Assembly: GCF_007786475.1 (NCBI RefSeq)
Contig: NZ_VNJJ01000001.1
Span: 558,001-622,000, forward strand
DNA: 64,000 bases
Origin: Cohnella terricola
GTDB lineage: Bacteria; Bacillota; Bacilli; Paenibacillales; Paenibacillaceae
Reading direction: 5' to 3'
How positions within the stretch are numbered: position 1 is the first letter of the stretch; each line of letters opens with the position of its first letter. Under the pieces are notes generated by a model, which made no database searches, was not told the origin of the DNA, and saw nothing but the letters and a program-made list of their open reading frames with translations. Of this stretch, positions 26,281 to 35,035 are shown one piece after another. A program made the position numbers and the translations under genes.

Positions 26281-27072
26281 GTGGCAATGCTGTACAAGCT
26301 AGAAACGTTCGAAGGGCCGCTCGATTTGCTGCTCCATCTAATTGACAAAGCGGAAATCGATATTCAGGATATCTCGATCAGCGATATCACGGATCAATAT
26401 ATGGAATACTTGGCGGCTATGCAGGAGCTTGAGCTTGACATTACCAGCGAGTTTCTCGTCATGGCGGCCACGCTGCTCTCCATGAAGAGCCGTCAATTGC
26501 TTCCGAAGCCTCCGGTAACCGAAGAACCGTGGCTGACGGTGGATGACGACGAGGAATTGGATCCGCGCGAAGAACTCATTCGCAAATTGATCGAATATCG
26601 CAAGTTCAAATCGGTCGCCGGACAGCTGCGCGAGAAGGAATGGGATCGAAGCCAGGTTTATACTCGCGAACCGGCCGACTTGTCGCCGTTCGAGAAGGTT
26701 GTTCAGACAAACCCGGTCGAAGGGCTGCATGTCGACGATCTGGTAAGAGCTTTTCAGAAGGCGATGCGGCGGATGGCTGGGCGTTCCCGCGTATCATCGA
26801 TTCGGAAAGATGAGATTTCGGTTAAAGATCGCATCCGGAACATCATAGATACGCTGAAAAGCCGATCCCATGAGGGAAGGCTGCTTTTCTCCCAATTGTT
26901 GGGGGAAGGGGACGAGCGCGAGGAGATCGTAGTCACGTTTCTGGCCATTCTTGAACTCATGAAGCGCAAATGGATATCCTGCCATCAAAACGCATTGTTC
27001 GACGAGATTGTGTTGACCTGGACGGGAAGAGAGGATAACGATGAATTACTCGACATTGAAATCAGTACTTGA
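26281..27072 (+). CDS. scpA: Segregation and condensation protein A
   Basis: A 263-aa kleisin subunit of the SMC-ScpAB condensin. The N-terminal LETFEGPLDLLLHLI helix binds SMC; the middle is acidic and the C-terminal winged helix contains VTFLAILELMK. Start is GTG 26281, with ATG 26287 as an alternative; AGGAGG is about 11 nt upstream. It overlaps scpB by 32 nt. Confidence 0.94.
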   Translation: MAMLYKLETFEGPLDLLLHLIDKAEIDIQDISISDITDQYMEYLAAMQELELDITSEFLVMAATLLSMKSRQLLPKPPVTEEPWLTVDDDEELDPREELIRKLIEYRKFKSVAGQLREKEWDRSQVYTREPADLSPFEKVVQTNPVEGLHVDDLVRAFQKAMRRMAGRSRVSSIRKDEISVKDRIRNIIDTLKSRSHEGRLLFSQLLGEGDEREEIVVTFLAILELMKRKWISCHQNALFDEIVLTWTGREDNDELLDIEIST

Positions 27073-27658
27073 GGGACTGCTGTTCGTCTCGGGCGACGAA
27101 GGCATCAGCGCCAAGACGGCGGCGGAGGTCGTCGAGACGGACGTGGAAGTCGTCAAGGACGTGCTCAAGGATCTTCAGAAGGAGCTGGCGAAGAAAAACC
27201 GCGGCATTCGTATTGCCGAAGTAGCCGGCGGTTATCGTCTTACGACCGTCATCGAGCATGCTCCTTATTTCGAGAAATTGGCTTATTCTCCTTCGCGTTC
27301 CGCCTTGTCGCAAGCCGCGCTTGAAACACTTGCGATTATCGCTTACAGACAGCCGATAACGCGAGTCGAAATCGAGGAAATTCGTGGCGTCAAAGCGGAG
27401 CGGCCGCTGCATCATTTGGTCAACAAGGATCTGATCGAAGAAAAGGGAAGAGCGGAAGCGTTAGGCAGGCCGATCCTGTACGGAACGACGAAATCATTCT
27501 TGGATTATTTCGGTTTGGCGAACATTGCCGGATTGCCGGAGCCTTCGTTAACAGACGGAGACGACGAACTCGAAGAACGAACGAAAATGCTGTTCGACCG
27601 GATCGAAGGCCGACAGCTTTCGCTTGAGGATCTCGATCGGGAATTGGAAACGGATTGA
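27041..27658 (+). CDS. scpB: Segregation and condensation protein B
   Basis: A 205-aa double winged-helix partner of ScpA in chromosome condensation and segregation. LEGLLFVSGDEGIS at the start, ALETLAIIAYRQPITR and the IRGVKAERPLHHL strand are family hallmarks. The start lies inside the scpA 3' end, so translation is likely coupled. The C-terminal tail is acidic and low in complexity. Confidence 0.94.
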   Translation: MNYSTLKSVLEGLLFVSGDEGISAKTAAEVVETDVEVVKDVLKDLQKELAKKNRGIRIAEVAGGYRLTTVIEHAPYFEKLAYSPSRSALSQAALETLAIIAYRQPITRVEIEEIRGVKAERPLHHLVNKDLIEEKGRAEALGRPILYGTTKSFLDYFGLANIAGLPEPSLTDGDDELEERTKMLFDRIEGRQLSLEDLDRELETD

Positions 27659-27685
27659 AATTCCGGTAGACAGAATGAAGAATAT

Positions 27686-27736
27686 CCAGAAGGCCATACT
27701 ACCCCTAGGAAAGGCGGGGAAAGTATGGCCTTCTGG
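27686..27736 (+). repeat. Perfect 14-bp inverted repeat enclosing the DUF2953 gene start
   Basis: CCAGAAGGCCATAC (27686-27699) is repeated inverted at 27723-27736. The right arm contains the ATG (27725) of the downstream gene and its Shine-Dalgarno lies in the 23-nt loop. In mRNA this would sequester the start codon. Confidence 0.85.
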
Positions 27737-28411
27737 CTTTGGATCGCGCTCGCGGTCGTTATCCTCCTTGTTGCCGGAGCGTTACTCTCGCGAATCCGAT
27801 TTCGAGTCCGTTACTCGCGCAGCGGCCGGCTGGATCAGCTCGTTATCGTTATTAGGGCGCTGCATGGCTTATTTCAATACCAAATAGAGATGCCTTCCGT
27901 CGTGATTCGCGGTTGGAATGTCGTATATCGCGAGCGTAAGGAAGGGGGGCTGGCAGGTCACGGTAATGCCGCCAAAAATAAGAGAAGAATCGGAAGAGGA
28001 ACACTGCGTCGTCATAGTCGGGCGTATCGCTCGCTGTTATCTTCCACGAGAAGTTTCAGACGATGGGCGAGAAGCTCGCTAAAAAAAGTGGAGTGCACCC
28101 GGTGGCGCCTTGATTTCCGCGTCGGTACGGGTGATGCGGCGACGACGGCGGTTATGGCCGGACTGCTGTGGGCCGTTTCGGGCGTAGCTTCGGGAGCCGC
28201 GGGGCAATTCATTACGTTCAGAACTTCTCCATGCGGGGAAGTATCGCCGAATTATTCGTCACTCGAATTTACGGCCGTGTGGGAAGCGGATTTTCAAATT
28301 CGCCTGTTCGCCGTTATATGGGCGGGAATTCGACTTGGATCAAATACGGTTCATATCAGGCGAGCCATTCGCGCGTGGCGCAGCCTAACGACACCGCCGA
28401 AAGAAGCTTGA
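27725..28411 (+). CDS. DUF2953 family membrane-anchored protein (YtfI-like)
   Basis: A 228-aa protein with an N-terminal helix (about 2-22), then a basic region, a small hydrophobic segment near 140-158 and a C-terminal beta-rich stretch (LEFTAVWEADFQIRLFAVIW). Placement directly before ytfJ matches ytfI, the DUF2953 gene of Bacillus. Molecular function is unknown; sporulation expression is inferred from context. The start codon lies in a 14-bp perfect hairpin. Confidence 0.75.
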   Translation: MAFWLWIALAVVILLVAGALLSRIRFRVRYSRSGRLDQLVIVIRALHGLFQYQIEMPSVVIRGWNVVYRERKEGGLAGHGNAAKNKRRIGRGTLRRHSRAYRSLLSSTRSFRRWARSSLKKVECTRWRLDFRVGTGDAATTAVMAGLLWAVSGVASGAAGQFITFRTSPCGEVSPNYSSLEFTAVWEADFQIRLFAVIWAGIRLGSNTVHIRRAIRAWRSLTTPPKEA

Positions 28412-28506
28412 GCAAGCCATGAAGATGGCAGAAGAGGGTTGTCGATTCGACGCATAATCGATACGGGATTTCGGGCAAATTAGGTACACGAAAGGAGGAG
28501 TTGATG

Positions 28507-28980
28507 ATGTCTCAGCACCCGATTAACGGCCTTATGCAAACCGCCATGGAAAATATTAAGGATATGGTGGACGTCAACACGATCGTCGGCGAACCCGTAC
28601 AAACGCCGGACGGCAGCGTCATTATGCCGATCTCCAAAGTCGGTTTCGGCTTTGCGGCGGGCGGCAGCGAATTTAACGCGAATGAAGATTCGGGCGAGCA
28701 TGGCCACAAGGCAAACGGGCAAGACGCCCATAACGCATCTGTATCGCTTCCCTTCGGGGGCGGCAGCGGAGGCGGCGTCTCGATCACACCGATCGCTTTT
28801 CTCGTTGTTGGCTCGCAAGGCGTAAAGGTTGTCCCGCTCGACAACCAGACGCATATTATCGAGCGGTTGATCGACGCTGCGCCGGAGTGGGTCGATAAGT
28901 TGAAGAGCATGTTCCAGAGGGACGCATCGACGGATGCGATCCGGAACGTCTCGGATTCTTCCAACGACCGCTATATGTAA
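28507..28980 (+). CDS. ytfJ: GerW family sporulation protein YtfJ
   Basis: A 157-aa YtfJ/GerW homologue. The signature reads HPINGLMQTAMENIKDMVDVNTIVGEP, followed by VIMPISKVGFGFAAGG, a Gly-rich FGGGSGGGVSI turn and AFLVVG. YtfJ is a forespore protein needed for normal germination response. AAAGGAGG is 8 nt before ATG 28507; the ATG at 28504 and TTG at 28501 are alternatives. Confidence 0.92.
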   Translation: MSQHPINGLMQTAMENIKDMVDVNTIVGEPVQTPDGSVIMPISKVGFGFAAGGSEFNANEDSGEHGHKANGQDAHNASVSLPFGGGSGGGVSITPIAFLVVGSQGVKVVPLDNQTHIIERLIDAAPEWVDKLKSMFQRDASTDAIRNVSDSSNDRYM

Positions 28981-28994
28981 AGTAATTCATCCGC

Positions 28995-29019
28995 AACCGG
29001 CCATTCGGGCCGGTTTTTC
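28995..29019 (+). terminator. Terminator after ytfJ
   Basis: Perfect AACCGGCC-ATTCG-GGCCGGTT hairpin running into TTTTCG. Confidence 0.9.
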
Positions 29020-29141
29020 GTTATGCATACAACTCCACATACTTTAGGACATGCATACATAAAATGGTGACATGAACTTTCGCGAGGAGCGCGATCATAA
29101 TCGATTCCACTGAAGCCGATCGCTGCCCGAGGAGGAAACGC

Positions 29142-30365
29142 ATGTTCACCATGTCCCGAGCAATTCGTTTTTTTCGCAGGATGGGAATGATCCCGCTGAT
29201 CGTGATGTTGCTGCTGTCCGCCGTGCGATTTACAAGCGCTGCGGGCTTCGAAGCGGTCGATGAGTCGGGGGGATTCGCATTGCCGAAACCGCCGTCCAAT
29301 CAAGCCAAGGCCGCCGCGCTGGCCGACGTCGCGTCCGGACGAATCCTGTTCAGCCAGCGCGGGGACGAGCCGATGAAAATCGCCAGCCTGACGAAAATCA
29401 TGACCGCGATCGTCGCGATCGAGCACGGACAATTGGATAGCACGATCGAGGTCAGCAAGAAAGCTGCCGGCAAAGAAGGCTCCTCTTTATACTTGAAAGC
29501 GGGCGAGAAAATGACTCTTCGCGACGCGCTGTACGGGCTGATGCTGCGATCGGGCAACGATGCCGCGGTAGCCATCGCCGAGCATGTCGGAGGATCGGTC
29601 GAGGGTTTCGCTTTTTTAATGAACCGTAAAGCGGATGAAATCGGCCTTACTCACAGCCATTTCATGAACCCACATGGACTGGACGAGCAGGGGCACTATT
29701 CCTCCGCGAACGATTTGGCGAAGTTGACCGTTTATGCGCTACATAATCCCGAATTTAAAGAAATTGTCAAAACCCGGGTCAAGACCGCGCAGAATCCGAA
29801 TGAGTCTTGGGATTACAAATGGGTCAATAAAAATAAAATGCTGACCATGTACGACGGCGCCGACGGCGTAAAGACGGGATATACAAAGCAGGCGTTGCGC
29901 ACGCTTGTTAGTTCCGCGACGAGAAACGGACAGCAACTCGTTGCGGTAACCTTGAACGATCGAGATGACTGGGCCGATCATCGGAAAATGCTCGATTACG
30001 GATTTGCCCATTTTCCGTTAACGAACGTCGCCAAAGATGGGGAACATGTCAAAGGATATCCGTTTGAAACTTCCGGAAGTTTTGACTATCCGTTCGCCAA
30101 AGGAGAACGAGATCGGCTCGAAATTCGTCTCGCTCGCCTTAAAGAAGGCACGGTCCACTATAATTTGGGATATCGCGGACAGATAAGTTTTGTCTTGGAT
30201 AATCGCGTGATCGGCGCTCTTCCGCTCGTGGCCGACCCGGAACTGGAGCAGATGGGCCGACAAGAAAACGAACGACCGACATCGGCGGAGGGCCGTAACC
30301 GGATGTCCTTCGCCGCCGCGCTGCGATCGGCCATTAAAGCTCTGTTCATGCTAGGAGGCGGATAA
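29142..30365 (+). CDS. dacB: Sporulation D-alanyl-D-alanine carboxypeptidase DacB
   Basis: A 407-aa class A penicillin-binding protein trimming cortex peptidoglycan in the mother cell. Signal peptide or anchor to about residue 30; motifs S-L-T-K, S-G-N and K-T-G-Y-T are intact, followed by a PBP5-like C-terminal domain and a hydrophobic tail. Directly followed by spmA and spmB, the same order as the Bacillus dacB-spmA-spmB operon, which separates it from dacF at 12.9 kb. GAGGAGG precedes the ATG. Confidence 0.93.
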   Translation: MFTMSRAIRFFRRMGMIPLIVMLLLSAVRFTSAAGFEAVDESGGFALPKPPSNQAKAAALADVASGRILFSQRGDEPMKIASLTKIMTAIVAIEHGQLDSTIEVSKKAAGKEGSSLYLKAGEKMTLRDALYGLMLRSGNDAAVAIAEHVGGSVEGFAFLMNRKADEIGLTHSHFMNPHGLDEQGHYSSANDLAKLTVYALHNPEFKEIVKTRVKTAQNPNESWDYKWVNKNKMLTMYDGADGVKTGYTKQALRTLVSSATRNGQQLVAVTLNDRDDWADHRKMLDYGFAHFPLTNVAKDGEHVKGYPFETSGSFDYPFAKGERDRLEIRLARLKEGTVHYNLGYRGQISFVLDNRVIGALPLVADPELEQMGRQENERPTSAEGRNRMSFAAALRSAIKALFMLGGG

Positions 30366-30368
30366 CCG

Positions 30369-31043
30369 ATGGTGAACTGGATTTGGATGGGCATGATGGT
30401 CGTCAGCGTTTTGTTCGGGGCGGCCAACGGCAAAATGGAGAAAGTGGCGGAGGCGGCGTTCGGAGGCGCTCAAACCGGCGTTACGGTCTGCTTGGGACTT
30501 ATCAGCATTCTCGTGTTTTGGATGGGATTGATGCGGGTCGCCGAAGATGCGGGGCTGGTCGGCAAAATAGCCAAACTTATGGCTCCTGCGATTCGACGGT
30601 TGTTTCCGGACGTTCCCAGAGATCATCCGGCCATGGGGTACATCCTTTCCAATATGAGTGCGAACCTTCTCGGATTGGGGAACGCGGCTACGCCTATGGG
30701 AATCAAAGCGATGCAAGAGCTTCAGAAGCTGAATCCTAATCCGGACGTCGCAACGCCGGCGATGTGTACGCTGCTTGCGATGAATACGGCAAGCATCACG
30801 CTCGTGCCGACGACGATCATCGCTATTCGGATGAACTTCGGTTCCGTTCATCCGGCGGAGATCGTTGCGCCCACGCTTCTAGCTACAATTGTCGCGACGG
30901 GGGCGGCGATTCTCGCGGATAGATGGTATCGAAGCCGGAATACAATCCCGCCGTCGCAATCGTCGGCGAAGCCAGGGCGCCGAGAGGCGCCTGTATCCGT
31001 CATTCCGCCTTCGGCGTCCGCGGGAGGGGGCGGAACGTATTGA
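30369..31043 (+). CDS. spmA: Spore maturation protein A
   Basis: A 224-aa nucleoside-recognition (Gate)-domain membrane protein involved in spore core dehydration. Motifs: LGLISILVFWMGLMRVAEDAGL, PAMGYILSNMSANLLGLGNAATP and MNTASITLVPTTIIAIR. The C-terminal 25 residues are Pro/Ser/Gly-rich and look lineage-specific. GGAGGCGG precedes the ATG, 3 bp after dacB. Confidence 0.94.
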   Translation: MVNWIWMGMMVVSVLFGAANGKMEKVAEAAFGGAQTGVTVCLGLISILVFWMGLMRVAEDAGLVGKIAKLMAPAIRRLFPDVPRDHPAMGYILSNMSANLLGLGNAATPMGIKAMQELQKLNPNPDVATPAMCTLLAMNTASITLVPTTIIAIRMNFGSVHPAEIVAPTLLATIVATGAAILADRWYRSRNTIPPSQSSAKPGRREAPVSVIPPSASAGGGGTY

Positions 31044-31579
31044 TCGCGTTCATCCAGCTCGTGTCGACCTGGACGATTCCGATGCTTATCGCATTTATTC
31101 CTTTATATGCTTCATTCCGCAAAGTTCCCGTATACGAAGCTTTCATCGACGGTGCTAAGGACGGATTCGGCACGGCGATCGGCATTATCCCGCATCTCGT
31201 CGCGATGATGACGGCGATCAGCATGTTTCGCGCCTCGGGCGCGATGGACGCGTTCGTCGGCTTGATCAAGCCTTTGTTTGAAAGCGTGGGCGTTCCCGGC
31301 GACGTACTGCCTCTTGCCTTGCTGCGGCCGATTACGGGTGCGGGGTCGCTAGCTTACGTTACAGATTTGATCAAGGTACACGGTCCGGATTCGTTCGCCG
31401 CGCGCATCGCTTCGACCGTTCAAGGGAGCACGGATACGACGCTGTACGTGCTTACGGTATATTTCGGCGCCGTAGGCATTCGGAAATCCCGTTATGCGCT
31501 TAAAGTCGGATTGTTTTCCGATGTTGTCGGTTTTTTTGCCGCCGTCGCCGCTTGCTGGTTATTGTTCGGCTTGGTATGA
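31040..31579 (+). CDS. spmB: Spore maturation protein B
   Basis: A 179-aa Gate-domain membrane protein partnering SpmA. It has about five helices with GFGTAIGIIPHLVAMM, ALLRPITGAGSLAYV and VQGSTDTTLYVLTVYFGAVGI. I use TTG 31040 because GGGAGGGGG lies about 10 nt upstream and the resulting length fits the family. The frame is open to 30923 but that part shadows spmA. It overlaps the spmA stop by 4 nt. Confidence 0.9.
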   Translation: MIAFIQLVSTWTIPMLIAFIPLYASFRKVPVYEAFIDGAKDGFGTAIGIIPHLVAMMTAISMFRASGAMDAFVGLIKPLFESVGVPGDVLPLALLRPITGAGSLAYVTDLIKVHGPDSFAARIASTVQGSTDTTLYVLTVYFGAVGIRKSRYALKVGLFSDVVGFFAAVAACWLLFGLV

Positions 31580-31600
31580 TGGGGGATGAGGTGAAAGACC

Positions 31601-32368
31601 GTGGAAGAAAGATTGCAGAAAATTCTCGCGAACGCCGGCGTCGCATCGAGGCGCAAATGCGAAGAATTAATTACATCAGGAAAAGTAACGGTTAATGGCA
31701 AAGTCGTAACCGAACTGGGCGTTAAAGCGGATCCCGCGTCCGATACGATCACGGTATCCGGCAAGCCGATCAAGAAAGAAGCGAAGATTTACATTTTGTT
31801 CAACAAACCTAAGGGAGTCATTACGAGCGTCTCGGATCCGAAAGGACGGAGCGTCGTGACCGATTACCTGAAGGAAGTCAAGGAAAGGCTTTACCCGGTC
31901 GGACGACTCGATTACGACTCCGAGGGACTGCTGCTGCTCACGAACGACGGCGATCTTGCCCATAAGTTGACGCATCCGAGCCACCATGTCCCGAAAACGT
32001 ACCATGCCACGGTTGAAAGAGTGCCGCATGGGAACGCGCTCGAGAAATTGCAGAAGGGCATCAAGCTGGAGGACGGGATGACCGCTCCGGCGGAAGTCGA
32101 ATATCACGACATCGATCCCGACGGCAAGTACGCGACGATCGCCATTACGATTCACGAAGGACGCAACCGGCAAGTGCGTAGAATGTTCGATGCGATTCAT
32201 CACCCCGTAACGAGGCTGAAACGGATTACCTTCGGGGGACTGCACCTGAACAATCTGCAGAGGGGCAAGCATAGAAAGCTGACCGCCGCTGAGTTGAAGA
32301 TGCTCCAAGAGTCCGTAGCGGGCATCGCGGTGTCAGGGCAAGAAAGCACCACGGAAGTAGAGGATTAA
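31601..32368 (+). CDS. rluB: 23S rRNA pseudouridine synthase RluB
   Basis: A 255-aa RsuA/RluB-type synthase. The N-terminal S4 RNA-binding domain (about 1-60) is followed by the catalytic domain with G-R-L-D104-Y-D-S-E-G-L, where the Asp is the nucleophile, and GRNRQVRRM. It modifies a uridine in helix 89 of 23S rRNA by family knowledge. GTG start; GATGAGGTG lies upstream. Confidence 0.92.
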   Translation: MEERLQKILANAGVASRRKCEELITSGKVTVNGKVVTELGVKADPASDTITVSGKPIKKEAKIYILFNKPKGVITSVSDPKGRSVVTDYLKEVKERLYPVGRLDYDSEGLLLLTNDGDLAHKLTHPSHHVPKTYHATVERVPHGNALEKLQKGIKLEDGMTAPAEVEYHDIDPDGKYATIAITIHEGRNRQVRRMFDAIHHPVTRLKRITFGGLHLNNLQRGKHRKLTAAELKMLQESVAGIAVSGQESTTEVED

Positions 32369-32386
32369 CGACATCTAGCAGGCAGA

Positions 32387-32413
32387 AAAGGGCGAGTGAT
32401 CGCTCTTTTTTTG
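32387..32413 (+). terminator. Terminator after rluB
   Basis: AGGGCGA-GTGA-TCGCTCT stem (7 pairs, one wobble) followed by seven T residues. Confidence 0.85.
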
Positions 32414-32439
32414 TTGCATTTAGCCAGGTGCGTGACAAG

Positions 32440-32600
32440 AAGTTCGATTTTTTCGTGCAACTCTCTTTAGATTGTGCGGCGCGAGGCGAGATGTTCGATT
32501 AAATCGTGCTATTCTCTTGAGTTGGTCCAATACGGGACGTGATATTCGAATATTCCGTACTACTTATGCGTTGCGACGCCGCTGCGAGGCAGGATCTACG
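32440..32600. repeat. Intergenic repeat family B (period about 51 bp), degenerate locus
   Basis: Three diverged units, each with a TTCGATTW(1-3)TCGTGC-like core: 32441-32458, 32491-32511 and about 32542-32562. The middle unit contains AATCGTGCTATTCT, which occurs in reverse complement in the units at 51.4 kb. The region between rluB and resA (32369-32765) holds no other recognisable gene; a TTGACA at 32646 lacks a well-spaced -10. Confidence 0.65.
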
Positions 32601-32765
32601 AAGCATCTACAACGCGTCCGGGCCTATCGTTACATTGTACTAATTTTGACAAACAAACTCGCTAAAACCCGCGCAAAATCAACGTATACTGGGGAGTGGT
32701 TGATTGCTGACGGACAGGCGTTCGGCTACAATGGGAATAACGGATTTATAGGTGGTGTGAAAACG

Positions 32766-33293
32766 ATGGGACGTTATCGGAAACCGATTCAATACGTCAT
32801 TTTAGCTTTTGTACTTCTGATCGGAGGTTTCGCGATCGGTAATTCGCTGTTTACGAAGAGCGTCGTGCTGGCGAAAGGCGACAAGCCGCCGAGTTTTCGG
32901 CTTGCCGACTTGAACAGCCAAGTTCATGAATTAAAAGACTACGAAGGCAAGCCGCTTATCATTAATTTCTGGGGCACGTTCTGTCCGCCTTGCCGCAACG
33001 AAATGCCCGCTTTGCAGCAGCAATACGAGAAGTGGAAAGGGCAAGGCCTCGAGTTGATCGGGATCAATCTCAGCGAAGACAGATTAACGGTGGATAGCTT
33101 TATTCGCCAAATCGGCGTTGATTTCCCCATTTTGCTCGACAAGGACAAAAAAACGGAAAAAGCATACGGTCTCAAACAGTATCCGACGACATTTTTCATC
33201 ACCCCAGCGGGGAAGATTCAAGAGGTTGTTATCGGCGGTTTGTTGACCGAGGACGAGATTGAGAAGCGCGTAGAGCGGCTTATGCAATCTTAG
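32766..33293 (+). CDS. resA: Thiol-disulfide oxidoreductase ResA (cytochrome c maturation)
   Basis: A 175-aa membrane-anchored thioredoxin-fold protein that reduces apocytochrome c before haem attachment outside the membrane. N-terminal helix (about 8-27), active site C73-P-P-C76 in FWGTFCPPC, and a conserved cis-Pro in QYPTTFFI. ATG 32766 has AGGTGG 8 nt upstream; the frame is open much further upstream but without support. First gene of resABC-resDE. Confidence 0.94.
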   Translation: MGRYRKPIQYVILAFVLLIGGFAIGNSLFTKSVVLAKGDKPPSFRLADLNSQVHELKDYEGKPLIINFWGTFCPPCRNEMPALQQQYEKWKGQGLELIGINLSEDRLTVDSFIRQIGVDFPILLDKDKKTEKAYGLKQYPTTFFITPAGKIQEVVIGGLLTEDEIEKRVERLMQS

Positions 33294-33322
33294 TCGCAAT
33301 GTCAACAAGGGAGGCCTGACCG

Positions 33323-35035
33323 TTGTTTCAGAACACCAAATGCGAATGCGGGCATCAGAACCCCATCGGCACCGTGCTGTGCGAATCGTGCGGCAAACCT
33401 CTTGACGAGGGACTGCTCAAGGACGAGAACGCGCAGCTCGAAATGCGATACGACGGCGTGGCGAGAAGGTCGCAGAAAGCGAATCCGCATGTCGTTGACC
33501 GGATATGGAACTTTTTCTCATCGGTCAAAATCGCCGTATACTTAATCGTCATTACGTTGATCGGCGCGTCGCTAGGGACGATCTTCCAGCAAGAAAGCAC
33601 GCTCATCAATATGACGGAAAGATCGGAGTTCGCCGCCTTTTATAAAGAAAAGTACGGGACGGTCGGCGTCATCTACCACGCGCTCGGCTTATCCAGAACA
33701 TACGAGTCCTGGTGGTTTATTACGCTGCTGGTCATGATCGGCACGTCGCTGGTCGTCTGCAGCCTGGATCGGGTGCTGCCGCTTTATCGGGCGCTAAGCA
33801 AGCAACAGATCCGCAAGCACTTGCAATTTATTACGCGCCAGCAGGTCGTCTATGTCGGAACGCTGAAGGACGAACCGAAAGAGTGGGTCGGCCGCTTCGG
33901 TCAAGAACTGAAACGGAAGCGTTATCGGGTATGGCAGGAGAACGGCGCTTTGCTCGCGGAGAAAAACCGGTTCAGCAGATGGGGGCCATATATCAACCAT
34001 ATCGGCCTGATTATATTTCTACTGGCGGTGCTTGGCAGGAGCATCCCCTCATGGCATATGGACCAGTATCTTTCTTTATACGAAGGTGAAACTCGGCAAA
34101 TCCCCGGTACGAATTATTATTTAAAGAGCGATAAGTTCACCGTGGATTATTACAATGATTCCGAACTGGCGAACAACCAGAAAGGAACAAAAGTCGTCAA
34201 GCTCTACGAGACGCAAGCCCGTTTGTACGAATGTACCGACGCTTGCGACGATCCGCTGGCAGAGCCTGTTCTGAAAGAGGTCATGCAGCACGAAATCCGC
34301 GTCAATAGCGCATTGACGTATAAAGGGCTGAGCATATACCAGAATAGTTACCAGGAACGAGTTCGCTTGATTTCCGTTCATCCGACGCTACTGGACGTCG
34401 GTACAGGCGAAGCTTTTGGTACGTTTGATCTACTGATGGATCACCCCGATAGGAATCAATTCCAAGTCGGCGACTATACGCTTAAATTGAACGATTATTA
34501 TCCGGATTTCAGCCTGGATGAACAGAAAAGGCCGATGACGAAATCGAGAGATCCGAACAATCCGGCTTTCGTGTTTCGAATTTTCGGTCCCGGCGTACAG
34601 AGCAAGGGGGAAATCTATATCTATTTCCCATTGCCGAATGAGAAAAGCAAATATTACGAGCAAGTTCTTAACGAAAGCTTTAAGATAAGAGGAGACAATA
34701 CGGGCCGATTCGCAGTCAAGGTGGAAAATCCGATTGTCGATGGTAAAATGAACAATATCGAGTACTCCGAATATACGACCTATTTGAACATTCGTGTGGA
34801 TAAGGCGATGCCTTATATTTGGGTCGGGGCCGCGATCTCCATGATCGGCCTGATCATGGGATTCTATTGGCAGCACAGGCGTATCTGGCTTCGCGTCGAT
34901 GGAGACAAGCTGTCGCTTGGCGGACATACGAACAAAAATAGTTTTGGTCTAAGGGCGGACGTCGCGTGGGCGCTGGGCCGTTCCGGCATCGAGGTATCGC
35001 CCAAGTCGCTTGATAACAGGAGGAATTCACGTTGA
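33323..35035 (+). CDS. resB: Cytochrome c biogenesis protein ResB
   Basis: A 570-aa ResB/Ccs1 protein of the system II haem ligation complex. An N-terminal zinc ribbon (C-E-C ... C-E-S-C) is followed by transmembrane helices near 70-92 and 130-150. Another helix near 225-242, a large external domain (about 250-520) and a final helix complete it. TTG start with AGGGAGG 7 nt upstream. The stop overlaps the resC start. Confidence 0.93.
   Translation: MFQNTKCECGHQNPIGTVLCESCGKPLDEGLLKDENAQLEMRYDGVARRSQKANPHVVDRIWNFFSSVKIAVYLIVITLIGASLGTIFQQESTLINMTERSEFAAFYKEKYGTVGVIYHALGLSRTYESWWFITLLVMIGTSLVVCSLDRVLPLYRALSKQQIRKHLQFITRQQVVYVGTLKDEPKEWVGRFGQELKRKRYRVWQENGALLAEKNRFSRWGPYINHIGLIIFLLAVLGRSIPSWHMDQYLSLYEGETRQIPGTNYYLKSDKFTVDYYNDSELANNQKGTKVVKLYETQARLYECTDACDDPLAEPVLKEVMQHEIRVNSALTYKGLSIYQNSYQERVRLISVHPTLLDVGTGEAFGTFDLLMDHPDRNQFQVGDYTLKLNDYYPDFSLDEQKRPMTKSRDPNNPAFVFRIFGPGVQSKGEIYIYFPLPNEKSKYYEQVLNESFKIRGDNTGRFAVKVENPIVDGKMNNIEYSEYTTYLNIRVDKAMPYIWVGAAISMIGLIMGFYWQHRRIWLRVDGDKLSLGGHTNKNSFGLRADVAWALGRSGIEVSPKSLDNRRNSR

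Noticed and set aside
30923-31039. N-terminal extension of SpmB
   Set aside because: It overlaps spmA coding sequence in another frame; TTG 31040 has the ribosome binding site and gives family length.
32472-32765. N-terminal extension of ResA by about 98 residues
   Set aside because: The extension runs through repeat sequence, has no ribosome binding site and precedes a normal signal anchor start at 32766.
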